This document shows positions 1 through 11,700 of a stretch of DNA of 64,000 bases, piece by piece. The stretch spans positions 126,501 to 190,500 of the forward strand of contig PQWQ01000007.1 in the NCBI GenBank assembly GCA_002943765.1, given 5' to 3'. Origin of the DNA: Psoroptes ovis (lineage: Eukaryota; Arthropoda; Arachnida; Sarcoptiformes; Psoroptidae). How positions within the stretch are numbered: the stretch's first letter is position 1; each line of letters opens with the position of its first letter. Made by a program: the position numbers and the translations under genes. The notes under the pieces were generated by a model. It was not told the origin of the DNA. It made no database searches and saw nothing but the letters and a program-made list of their open reading frames with translations.

Positions 1-72
1 AAATCTGATTCACATTTAAAAATTCAAAATGAAAAAATTCACATTCACACTTGCTTGTTAAAAAAAAAAATT

Positions 73-237
73 TACAGGGTTTCAAGTTTTAATTCGGAGT
101 TTTAAAGTTGATTTTCGTAGTTTTTAAATTTAATTTCATAGTTTTCAACGCAATTTTAAACCGTAAAATTACGAAAATAAATTTGAAAACTCTGAAAATT
201 AATTTTAAAACTACGAATTAAAACTTGAAACTCTGTA
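73..237. repeat. 21-bp-subunit inverted-repeat element, copy 1
   Basis: This 165-bp palindrome-like element begins tacagggtttcaag and ends with the complementary cttgaaactctgta. Each arm is made of ~21-bp subunits containing cgtagtttt or its complement aaaactacg, around a centre near ttttaaaccgtaaaa. TA lies at both outer ends, consistent with insertion at TA. It lies outside the recognised coding exon, at the left edge of the window. Confidence 0.85.
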
Positions 238-650
238 TTTGTCTTTTTTCACTTCTCAACAGATTAACCGATTTTACATGAAAAATAAAAAAAAATCACA
301 TGCAGACATTTAAGTAGTTTATGTAGGTTGAAATCCTGGAAAAAACAAAAAAAAAACAACCTAATGCAAATGGACGTATATGTGGTCGTCGTCGGTCAAC
401 AAGCGCAGCCAAACTACATTTATATGTGTCAACAAACAAACTGAATTACTGAGAATCAAAATCCGATCATATCGAATATGATGCACTGATGCTAAGGCTG
501 CTGCTGGTTTTGGCATTTTTTGGAAAATCTAAGTTTCCGTACACATTGAATTTGTGTTGAAATCGGATCCAAATGGAAATGGAAGAAAAATTCCGTTTGG
601 TTCATTTGTTTGGCCCAAATGTAAGTCAAAATAAAAAACGTTAAACTTAC

Positions 651-1245
651 CAACAAAATAAATCGAATAATTATCCGGTGATTTAAGCATACGTTTAGAC
701 CATAATGAACATAACAGGTCTAATGTTTCGATAGTTTTACCGACCAGCAACAATGTTGATGGGTATATGAAACCAATCAATGATAATTGATTGAAATTGA
801 TTCGTTTCTGTGAATTATTATTTATTCGAACAAATTCATTGAATAATTTCAGCGGTTGCTTTTCATAATCATCATCATTGGCAATATTATCAGTGTGGTA
901 TTGTTGATGAACATGATGGTCATTATTGGTGGTCGTGGTTGTTGTTGTTGTTGTCGATGTCAGAAATGAAGATGATGATGATGATAATTTGTCGTTGATC
1001 ACTAATGATGATTCATTTGGATTTATTTGTTTTTTATTTTGTTGATTCGAATTGATAGCTGCTGCTGATGAAGACGTCGTCGATTTCTTCATCAAACCAA
1101 TCGCCAAACATTCATTGGTGATTAATTTTAAATTTTTTTGTTTAATTATCATTGGATTCATATCGTTTGAATTGTTTCTATGGATGCTGTTGTTATTGTC
1201 CATATTATTATTATCAACAACAACAAATGAATTGTTTCCGACCAT
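651..1245 (-). CDS. First coding exon of an unrecognised Asn/Ser/Thr-rich protein (continues past left edge)
   Basis: I do not recognise this gene. The ATG at 1243-1245 opens a frame with MVGNNSFVVV followed by long Asn-, Ser- and Thr-rich runs. A better-ordered stretch in the last ~70 residues contains LIGFIYPSTLLLVGKTIETL. A good donor (gtaagt) sits directly below 651, so the exon is 595 nt, about 198 codons, and the frame below 651 is probably intron. Later exons would lie left of the window. The ordered segment is predicted to be moderately hydrophobic but not clearly membrane-spanning. The coding call rests on frame length, the donor and codon texture typical of neighbouring genes. An exon of a regulatory protein is plausible, but no family can be named. 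Confidence 0.45.
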
Positions 1246-2245
1246 TTTTCAGAATATATTTTATTTCAAATTTTCAAAATTCACTTGTATCATCGATACA
1301 AATCAATATATAGATGAAGTATTGTTGTTTTAGTCAAATAATTTCATAATTATTGCTTTGTCATCATCATCAGATTTTAGATCACACAATAACTTTGTAG
1401 CTTAATATATCAAATAATCAATTCAATATTATTCGATTCTTTTATTAATTAATTATTCGTATTTGACTTTTTTCGAATTACGATTTTAATGACTTGATTC
1501 ATTCGAAAATTATCGTTGATATCGATGATGATGCAGCATGTTTTGTAAAATACATTCACATTATTTCATTGATTAAACTCATGATTTTTAATTATTTTCA
1601 AATATATTTTTACAAAACAAAGTGATTTAGTGTGAGCCGAATTGAACTGAATAAAAATGAATTTTGATTCGAAAAAATTCACTGAATCTAATTGAAATGA
1701 GTGAAGATTTATTAAACATGTATTTTCACATAAAAAAGTGAAAAAAGGATTTGGCAAGCCCTAATTCACGATGCAATGGTTTATTCGAAATGGTTTATTT
1801 TATTCGAAATTTATTTCAATTTCCATTTTTATTTATTTTTCCAAAAAAGCATCAAACCATTCGGGTTGCTCTTTTTATTTTTGATTATTCGAAATCATAG
1901 TTCTTCGATGTTTACCTGTCCATTTCTCTCTCTGCTTCTCTCTATGCCTGTCTGTAAGGTGTCTTTTACCTTTATTAAAGGCTATAGCCATCATCATCAT
2001 TTTAATGATTTTCATTAGGTTTTATATGAGAGAGAAATTGAATTTTGAAAATTTAGATTAATGCAAAAAGGTGAATAATAATTGAATAGAAATTCATGTT
2101 TTTTGCTCGATTATTTATTCATTTGATTAATAATATTATTCACCAACTTGGATGATTTATTTAAGAGAAATTTATGAATTTTTCTAGCTAGATATTCATA
2201 TTGATTAAACTAAATTCAACTCGAAATTCGAATGATTTAATTTAT

Positions 2246-2370
2246 TACAGGGTTTTAAAGTTTTAATTCGTAGTTTTTAAATTGAATTTAGCAATTGTAG
2301 AGTGCAAAATTGTATTGAAAACTATGAAAATCAACTTTAAAACTCTGAATTAAAACTTTAAAACCCTGTA
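2246..2370. repeat. 21-bp-subunit inverted-repeat element, copy 2
   Basis: A 125-bp copy starting tacagggttttaaag and ending ctttaaaaccctgta. It is about two 21-bp subunits shorter than copy 1 and keeps the same ends. Confidence 0.85.
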
Positions 2371-2814
2371 TTTTTAGTTTTATTTCAATATAAATTAATC
2401 AACTTTCGCTTCGTACAAACAAATGAATGAAAGAATTATTCATATTTTTTGTGATTCGAAAAAATGAAAATTTCTGATGATGATAATGACCTTTCGTGCC
2501 TTTCATGATTCGAAATGATTTGATTGAGTCAACAAACAACAAAACCATTCGTACGACCATTTCAGAGCTAACACATCTGTTTGAAATTATCATTTTTGTT
2601 CATAAATTCAACAGGTGCGAAATTTTCAAAAACAAAAAAAAACAACTTGTTGATTCGATCGAATGAACTTGTCGGCCAAAAAAAAATGTCCATGACTTAA
2701 GAAAATTATTTGATAACAAATGATTCGCTAAGATGTTCGAACAAAAACTGCCGTTAAATTTGTTTGATGATGATTATTATAACAATAATAATAATAATGA
2801 CAACCATAATTATA

Positions 2815-2894
2815 TAGGGTTGTCCATAAAGTTTTTGCCGATTATATCTGTAGGAAATGATGAGAAAATCGGCAAGAACTTATCGGACAGCCAT
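2815..2894. repeat. Mariner-type 80-bp palindromic MITE, copy 1
   Basis: The left arm reads agggttgtccataaagtttt and the right arm is roughly its complement, ending in cggacagcc. Both arms carry the ttgccgat/atcggcaa core shared by the whole family. The centre is a short, degenerate spacer. Confidence 0.75.
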
Positions 2895-3157
2895 AATTAT
2901 ATAGCCCTTGTTATTATTAGCAAATTATATAACAAATAAACATCAAAACATTTATTTATTTTGATTATTTAATTATGATTTGGTTGTTAAATGGTTTGAT
3001 TGATCGATGAGGATGGGTCATATATGTTTTAAAATGTTTTAAGTGTATGCATGTTGTCATGACAATTCAATGTGTAATATTTTACAATGAATTCCTTGAT
3101 TTGATTATTATTATGATTAAATGATTTCGAATCAAATATGTTTTTTCTGGGTCTAGA

Positions 3158-4502
3158 TTAGAATCTAGTACTATTTCTTAATTGTCGACCAAAACTAAAA
3201 AATTGATTATATGTTTGTCGATGATTACGGTATTTGCCCCATGCACCGAATGGCACCACTAATGCTGTTGCATTATCATCACATGAACAATGTAATGCTT
3301 GATCAGTCAGAAATTTAGCTGCTTCCAGAGGTTTTTCACAACTTTTCACAGCATTCACTATTTCTTGATCATTCATCACATCGGTTATACCATCTGTTGT
3401 CAGCACAGCAAAAGAATCACGGCCATGTTTTATCTGTTTTTAATAGATTAATCAGTTTTGAATTATTATAAGATTTAGAAAAGAATAATTTAAAAATGAA
3501 TTACATTAAATGTCCTTGTATCTGGCAGCGCAATGACACCATAAGGTTTCAAATCTAAATCACCAATACTTCTGGTCATTGCCAAGCGTCCATTGATTAG
3601 ACCTCGGCCAAGACTATCATATTTGATGAAACCATTTGAATTTGTTATTCGATCCTTTTGATTTTGACACGAACAAAGATTAGTGTTTCATAAGAATTAA
3701 TTAAATGAAAATTGATTAATTACTTTTTCTGCTTTAACATTAGCCGTATGATCATTGGTCAATTTGATACATTGGCCATCGCGACATAAAAACATTCGGC
3801 TATCACCAACATTGGCCACAATTAATTTGGTACTTTCATGCAACAAACAAACGGTTGCTGTTGTTCCCGAAGTGACATTGTTATCGTTACGATTTTCAGC
3901 ATCGGTATTTTGATATGAATAAGTTATATGACGTGCAAATGAATTATTCACTTCGATAAATGCATTTTGTAAAATGATTTCAAAATTTTTTTCACCCCTT
4001 TCCAACCAATATCGGATATGATCAGGTAAATGTTCATTACAAAATCGGGCACAATAATCACCACCATGACCATCGAATACGGCAAAATATATGATATCTG
4101 GTTTGATTTCCATGGCACTATTTTTGAAAATTATCGAAATATTAACTCTTATTGATCAAATAATCGAGTAACTTACTTGCAAAAATCTTCATTTTGCATA
4201 CGTCGACCAATAACACTGGCAAATCCAATATTTTGTACATCAATTTTTGGTATAGGTCTGCCCTGTTTAATACTTTGTTGTAATAATAATTTAAAATCAA
4301 TACGATTATCCCATGTACCGAGCGTATCAAAATTTACATGTCTTTGCTGTGATCCTTTATTTTCAGGATCCGATAACATTCGTGCAAAGCTACGTTTGAT
4401 TGTCATCATTGGAATTATGGCTGATGATGATGATGATGATGAATCAAAATTAATGAATAATTTGGTCATCAATTTGGCATTTCTGCTAATTGAATTTTGC
4501 AT
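3158..4502 (-). CDS. PPM1K: PPM1K-like mitochondrial Ser/Thr protein phosphatase
   Basis: This PP2C-family phosphatase matches PPM1K, which dephosphorylates branched-chain ketoacid dehydrogenase in the mitochondrial matrix. Four exons, 4177-4502, 3724-4117, 3505-3654 and 3158-3433, join in phase to 381 residues, close to vertebrate PPM1K. The first ~35 residues are basic and Ser-rich, fitting a mitochondrial presequence. PPM1K features are the GTWDNRID segment, IGRRMQNED at the end of exon 1, the metal-binding FDGHGG and GDSR motifs in exon 2, NGRLAMTRSIGD in exon 3, and LTTDGI, DDNATALVVPF and GAWGKYRN in exon 4. All expected metal-binding aspartates are present, so it should be active. The start is the first ATG of the exon. 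The final PFGAWGKY segment is typical of PPM1K rather than of other PP2Cs. Confidence 0.93.
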
Positions 4503-5768
4503 TTTGTGGTTCGTTTCGATTCAAAATTAATTAACAAATCGTTAATCGCACTTAATAAATAGATGAATCGTGAATGGAAGCTGCTGATCGATTTTTCAAC
4601 TTGTCAATTTATAAATATTGGAAAATGATAATTTTTCAAACAAAGTTGATTTGATTTGCTATGTGTGTTTACGGTTTGCGTGCCAACAGATAATATGAGC
4701 AAACAAATAAATAAACTTGATTTGAATTTGTTTTTCTCAGCTTCGAAGATATCTTAGATAAAAATATGATGAAATATCACAGTCGAGTTATCGCAGAAAT
4801 TAAAATTGAATAATTGATAATTCGAAGCATTCGAATGACATTCGGGAAAACACTTGCACATAAGTATGTGCACGAAAGGCAAACCCTTCATCAATCGAAA
4901 TATCCTTGAAATCTTGATGAATTAATTCACATTAGTAATTTGAAATGATGTGATTTTCATCAATATTTTTCAAATCATTTCAATCTGAAATTTCATCTTT
5001 GTATTTTGTCAATTATTTGAACAGGAAAATACAGCGTTTCAAGTTTTAATTCGTAGTTTTAAAATTAATTTTCGTAGTTTTCGAATTGAATTTCGTAATT
5101 TTACGGTTTAAAATTGCATTCAAAACTATGAAAATCAACTTGAAAACTATGAAAATTAATTTTAAAACTCTGAATTAAGACTTTGAAACCCTGTAAATAA
5201 TTTATAAAAAATGATCACGCCTTTTTGCGTGCACACTTTTTCTCCGGTTTTTCTTGTATTTTTGTTATTATCTTTGAAATTGTTTATTTATTAATCATTT
5301 AATCAAAATTCAATATTTGTCAAACAAGTTAAGAAGTTTGATTTAAGAACGATATAGCATAGTTTATCCAACTTTTCTTAATAAACAAAACAGAGAAATC
5401 GACAAATAATCGAATCACATCATAACTTTGATGACGATGATGATGATGATCAAGGATATTCACAATCAAATCAAAGTCATTCATTTCCACTTTGATTTTG
5501 ATCAAAAAAAATAAAAAAATTATTCAATAATAAACATTTGTTGATCGTTTGATCGTATGATAGATTTTTGATGATGATTTTTGTTTTGTTGCATGTGTTA
5601 AAGCAATGAACACTTTAGATTTCGCATCTTTTATTGAAATGATCAAAAAACAAACGAACGAAAAGCATAATCATATTTGATTTAGCGACATTATTTTTAA
5701 ATGAAATCGATTCATATAATTAATCATTTAAAAATTTTAGACCAAATCGTAATTATTATTTTAATTAA
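4503..5768. other. Intergenic region upstream of PPM1K
   Basis: No coding exon was found. It contains the PPM1K 5' flank and one 21-bp-subunit inverted repeat at 5030-5195. The rest is A/T-rich with a short GATGAT run near 5430. Confidence 0.6.
5030..5195. repeat. 21-bp-subunit inverted-repeat element, copy 3
   Basis: A 166-bp full-length copy starting tacagcgtttcaag and ending ctttgaaaccctgta. The 21-bp subunits in both arms are clear, with the centre near ttttacggtttaaaa. Confidence 0.85.
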
Positions 5769-6504
5769 TTAACGTATTAATGTGATTTGTTTGACATCAT
5801 TAAATGTTACCATTGATTTTCGACGATTAGCATCATCAATATTCAAATGAATATTTCCATTGGATGATTGTTGTTGTTGTTGAAAATTTCTTAAATCCGA
5901 AAATGTATGTGATCGAGTGATTGGTGATGATTTATGGCATAATTCATCATTATTAACAGTATTTGAATTATTTTCATCACGAGAATTATGATTATTTAAA
6001 TCATAATTTAAGAGATCATTCACATGAAATAATTCTGTCGGTTTTTTTAATGATGATTTACGTGGCTGCAATGATGTGGATGAACAAGATGGACAAAATA
6101 AATTTGAAGGAATCGAATATCTGAGATGAATAAATGTGAGAAAATTTGAATATAAATGAATCAATTCAATTGATCAATGATCACCTTGATAAATTTGATG
6201 GTACCGATAATGAACGGCTTAATTGATGGTGTTTAGGCCCATAAAATCTATTTCTTTTGATTATCATTATTGATATGATTAATGCTGCGAATAATAGCAT
6301 CGAAACGCTGGCTAATATTATTATTATAATTGTGCAACGATTCGATATTCCATTACAATGTTGCGCTATTTGTCGCTGTTGATGATATACTTCATGATAA
6401 TAATTATTATCATTATCAATCAATGTTTTCATTATTTTTGCGAGTGCATCCTCTGTTTCATACGATTCGAATTGATTTTTCGTTGGAAATTTTAATCGAT
6501 TCAT
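5769..6504 (-). CDS. Small single-pass membrane protein of unknown function
   Basis: Two exons (6185-6504 and 5769-6120) join in phase to 223 residues. The N-terminal ~55 residues are charged and polar, with a short Cys-containing segment (CNGISNRC) before a strong hydrophobic helix at about 58-82 (IIIIILASVSMLLF onward). A basic stop-transfer follows (IKRNR). The tail is Ser/Asn-rich with a CPSC pair, SSLKK and a QQQQQ run, and could be a cytoplasmic signalling tail. There is no N-terminal signal peptide. A good acceptor (tttttcgcag) lies 8 bp above the ATG, and a donor near 7016 could define a non-coding first exon, so the first ATG may sit just inside exon 2 of the transcript. I recognise no family. 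Confidence 0.6.
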
Positions 6505-6534
6505 CTTTGGTTCTGCGAAAAAATGAAAATAGGA

Positions 6535-6700
6535 TACAGGGTTTTGAAGTTTTAATTCAAAGTTTTAAAATTAATTTTCATAGTTTTCAAGTTGATTTTC
6601 GTAGTTTTGAATGCAATTTTGAACCGTAAAATTACGAAATTTATTTTTAAAACTACGAAAATCAATTTTAAAACCCTGAATTAAAACTTGAAACTCTGTT
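6535..6700. repeat. 21-bp-subunit inverted-repeat element, copy 4
   Basis: A full-length ~165-bp copy starting tacagggttttgaag. It lies just upstream of the small membrane-protein gene, inside what looks like a 5'UTR intron of that gene. Confidence 0.85.
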
Positions 6701-8741
6701 AAAATCAATCAACAAAATTAATTAATTAATTAATTTCATTCATATGAAATTAATTAATCAAGGATGAAAAACAAATTTGTTTTTTGTTTGTTTTGTTTAT
6801 CAATCAATCAATTAATCGATGGTGAATCGATGATTTGGCAAATTGATAGATTTCCAGATAAGAAAAATCATCAAATTTAAATCGAACTATTTGTCAAAAT
6901 GCTTATCACCACATTGAAATCAATATGATTATGGAAATAATAATCAATTCGAATAATAAAAATTAATGTTTGTTGCTAACTGATATATATTTAGGACATG
7001 GACCAATGGACTTACCAATGGATTTGGTTCGTTAATTTTCAATCCGTTGTGACCATTAAAAAAACTGAATTATCAAAAAATAAAAAATGTCAACTTATAC
7101 AACCAACAGATTGCTTCAAGCCAAATAATGATTTTGATTACTTTGAAATTTGGCTTTTCTTGTCTTTTGATTAAAAGAAATAATCAAAAAACAATTATAA
7201 ACAATTTGACATGTGTTTGATTTCTCATCACATCTAATCGAATCTATTATCTATTAGTATTTGACAAAACATTCAACTTAAAGACATTGTTATCGAGTTG
7301 TTAAGCAGCTACTTCAATTCATTTTTGCTGACAAAGTCAATAATCCATCGAAAATTAGCAGTCATTGAGTATCATTTGAAAATATTTATTTTAAATTTTG
7401 GATATCCATTTCATTCTAATTATTCACTCTTATTATTCTACGCTGAAGCAATTAATTTAAATTACATTTCTCAAAAAAAATTACAAGAAGGATCTCAAGT
7501 TTTAATTCAGAGTTTCAAAATTAATTTTCGTAGTTTTCAAGTTGATTTTCGTAGTTTTTGCATACAATTTCGTGCAGTAAAATTACGAAATTCAATTTTA
7601 AAACAACGAAAATTAATTTTAAAACCACGAATTAAAACTTCGAGACCATGAACATTTGAAAAAATTAAGGAATAAAATTTTTTGAATTTTTTCAACTATT
7701 ATTTACAGCCACCAGATCGCGTCCCATTTGATTTCAAATTTTAATTATTTCAATTCTCATTATCCAAGTCACAAACAGAAGAGTGCTGTTTGTTTTGTTT
7801 GATTATTTATTTATTTATATTTGTTTGTTTGCTGTTGCTATTTTTATTTGTGTGTATTTGGTGAATGCTGTAATATTCTTTTGAAATTAATTCAAATTTT
7901 ATTATTATTTGTCAATTATTTCATTGCATCTGAGTCACACATTTGATTGTGTGTGAATGGCGTATCGATGAACGATAGGCATAGGAATATTTGATAAATT
8001 TTAAGTGATTTCAATGATGTCCATTTAAAGCATAATGTTAATAATCAAGAATTGAATTTGCTCAAAATTGAATTGAATTTATCAATTCGATAATCGAATT
8101 TTTTCCTCGGTCTTTATTTTGATTTGAATCTCGATTTATTCCAATTAGTAAGTAAATTGTAATGATGAAATAATCATAATTTTCCTCCTTATTTTCTACG
8201 TCCAAATCTTATCCAATATTTGTAATCATATGTAATAATATGTTGTTTGTTGTTGTTGCTGCTGTTGCAATTATCTAATCATTTATTTTGTTTTCTGACA
8301 ATTTCTTAATTTCGATTTTATCAAATTTAGCCGAATTTAATCAAAAATTAATGTGATTCCTGTTTGTTTTTATGTTTTAGGTGCAAACAAACGAGAAAAT
8401 TCATATTTGAAAACTTTAAACACCTCCCTGCAGCACATACTGTGAACGCCCAGCTCAAAAGATTCAACATTCCAACCGTACAATTGTCCCTAGAAAAAAC
8501 TTGATTATCTTCGAAACTAAACTGGAATTTCAATTTAATCCAGAAAATCGAATATTCCCTGTAATTTTGGATCATTCGAATCAATCCAAATCAACCAGAA
8601 ATGAAAATAATCATTCACAATTGATTACGATTGATTTGAACATTTGAAACAAGTTCAGTTATAAATCAAATTGATATCAATTCAAATCATCATCGATAGA
8701 ATTGTTTTTCTCAGATCAGAAAATTCATCAATTCAAAGAAA
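6701..8741. other. Intergenic region and DIP2 5' flank
   Basis: No coding exon was seen. It holds a diverged 21-bp-subunit repeat (about 7481-7650), a possible non-coding exon of the minus-strand gene ending at a gtaagt donor near 7016, and presumably the DIP2 promoter and 5'UTR. Short runs such as tttatttatttata near 7810 are simple-sequence A/T. Confidence 0.5.
7481..7650. repeat. 21-bp-subunit inverted-repeat element, copy 5 (diverged)
   Basis: Its internal subunits match the family (tttcgtagttttcaagttgat on the left, complementary aaaacnacgaa on the right). The terminal tacaggg and ccctgta are degraded to acaagaagg and gagaccatg. It is probably the oldest copy here. Confidence 0.7.
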
Positions 8742-11700
8742 ATGGCTGATTTAGGTATTGATATCACTAAATTACCGAATGAAATACGGACCAAATTGGC
8801 TGAATTAGAGCTGGAATTGTCTGAAGGTGAGTTACTTTAAAATATTTGACCATTATCCATTTTCAAATCTGACAAAGACCCCTGAAAAAAAATCTGGTCT
8901 TGATTTGAATTGAATCATTTACATTTGTTTACATTTTATAAGAACTCAAATCTTAAATCATCTTAGTGTCTTTGGGTGTGTTTGTTGTATAAACAAACAC
9001 CATGAATTGTCACTCTCTGAAAGTAAAATTATCAGAATTCTAAAAAAACAAAATTAAATAAAATACAGATGTTTATATTAGTATTGAAATGAAAATAATT
9101 ATAAACAATGTTATCTGATAGTGATGGTTAACCATATGTTTTTTAGAGGGTCTTTTGTTGATTTAGTTGACCACCAATACACACAAACATTCTATTTGAA
9201 TGAAATAATCTTTTGTTTTTTAGTTTTACATTTCTGTTTAATATTAAAATTATCGTCTATGAATTTTCATAAAAATAATACACAAATAGTCTTAAAAAGT
9301 TGCACATAAACATACGCGATCACCACATGCACACATATGGTCAGCAGATGAATGAATGATAATAAGAAAATTTGAATTTCAAAAATCTTTATCATTTCAC
9401 AATTCGAAACTTAAGAAATTGTCAGTTCTAATCAAAATCTTAGAATGGAAACAAATTATTATTATAATTGTGATTATGATGATCATTTGCTTTTTGATGA
9501 TGAAAATTTATTTTCAAATTTTCATGATTTATATGGTTTGTTTTTCAACCCTTTCATTCATAAATAAATTGAATAATTTTATTTTCGATTTTCATCATTC
9601 ATTCATAAAGGTGATATAACCCAAAAAGGTTATGAAAAGAAACGTTTTCGTTTGTTGGCACCATATTTTAATCAACAACAACAACAGCAACAACATCAAC
9701 AATTACATCAGCAATCCGGTAAGCTGCCATTTAAATTGCACTGAAATTAATGCTATTTTTCGATTATTCGCTAGGAGCTGCTAGTCCATCAACTCGTGCC
9801 AAACGACGTGCTCATCGTCGTGTTACACGCCATGAAAGCCGCTATCATTCTGGTAAGGAATTTTAACATCTTAACTCATTAGTTACTGACTAAATATATT
9901 TTTTAATTAATCAAATAAAACAACAAACACTCAAGAAATTCGACAAGAAGCAGTACAACAAGCATTGGCTGCAATGCAAAACAAGCCAAAACCATCAATG
10001 CCAATGCCATCGAAACGTACATCGGCTGTGATGGCTGGTAATGCTGCTAATGCTAATAATAACAGTAACAATAATCATAATAATCATCGTAATCGTCAAT
10101 CTCATCATCGTAATTATATGAAAATGCAACATTCACCTAGTAGTCGTCGTCAAATAGAATTAAAAAGGCAACCACAACCACCATCAATGACTGATTCATC
10201 AACTGATGATGATGATGATGATGACAGTATTTTGAATGAAAGCAGTAGTACTGCATCGGAAAGAGAAAGACGTGCAGTCTGTATGGGTCGTCATGCATCA
10301 AAATATCGTGGTCCATCATTTATGGCCATTGATCAATCGTTACCGAATTCATCTGATACATCGACACATTCTTCACCAGCTCATGATCGTTCATTCAATC
10401 ATCATCATCAGCAGCAGCAGCAGCAAAAATATTCACAACAACAACAACAACTGCCACGTATAATCGGCATGCACGAACATTCATCATCACCGAAAATTGG
10501 TGGTGTATTTGCACCAGATTCGGCATCTAAGCATAGTAAAAAATCTCATATACAATCACAGCCATTACCACCTCCACCTACAATGTTCAAAAATGCAAGT
10601 CCTACAAGTATCATTGAACATCAGCCAAAACAACGACAACAGCCAACATCATCATCATTGAATCAAGCATATAACAACAGACAGCCAACGACTTCATCAT
10701 CTGGTGATGGTCATCGTATGAATGGTTCACAATCCCAGCAATCACATTTACATGCAGCAATTCCAGCGCCAGCCGAATATGCTAATGATAATGATCGAAT
10801 AGAAATACCGCCTGAAAGGCCAGAACGTGTTAGTTCAAAAATGTCTGATGTCAATCATTTGGCTGATATTCTACAAAATCTGTCGCCAAGTATAACATCA
10901 TCATTCAATCATCAAATGTCTGGATTATTGCCTGATGTAACCAATACTAATTCATCATCATCGTTGTTGAATCCAAATGATGATAACCAAAGTTATGAAG
11001 ATTACGAAATCGATTCCGGTACTTGTACCACCAAATGGAAAGTATCGACCAAAATTCAGCAATTATTAAACACTTTGAAACGACCAAAAAGACGTCCATT
11101 ACCTGAATTTTATGTCGATGATGAAACAGATTTAGAAATAGCTGCCAATCAACTAGATCCTTCAGCACCGAAACCAGAAGGAAACACAATGTTACCATCG
11201 ATCGGTGAACAGCTGATAGTGCCACCTGGTCTTCCTCGAACACTTGAATCGGCACTGAATCGTTATGGAACATCAACGATGAAAGCACCAGCAATATCTG
11301 TACTGGACACCAATGGAAAAATGTCACCACCTTTAACCTATGGAAAATTATTTAATCGATCTCGTAAAATTGCATTCAATCTTTTGAACAAAATTGGACA
11401 AAAAGGTGAATTAAACATACGGACTGGTGATCGTGTGGCATTAGTATTCCCGAACAATGATCCAATTGGATTTGTTTGTGCCTTTTATGGCTGTTTAACT
11501 GCTGGCGTTATACCAGTCGCAATCGAAGTACCATTAAGCCGTCGTGATGCTGGCTCACAACAGATTGGTTTTCTATTAGGCAGCTGTAATGTTACATATG
11601 CATTGACATCAGAAGCTTGTTTCAAAGGTCTGCCAAAAACGGCCACTGGTGAAATACATACGTTCAAAGGTTGGCCAAGAATTTCATGGCTTATCACTGA

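Larger units (their letters stand above)
1246..3157. other. Intergenic region between the left-edge gene and PPM1K
   Basis: No convincing exon was seen in these 1.9 kb. The sequence is A/T-rich, with CATCAT runs. It contains one copy of the 21-bp-subunit repeat (2246-2370) and one mariner-like 80-bp palindrome (2815-2894). The part nearest 1245 should hold the promoter of the left-edge gene, and the part nearest 3157 the PPM1K 3' end. Confidence 0.6.

Noticed and set aside
9121..9619. Open frames inside DIP2 intron 1
   Set aside because: They are A/T-rich frames without family resemblance and lie between two conserved, in-phase DIP2 exons.
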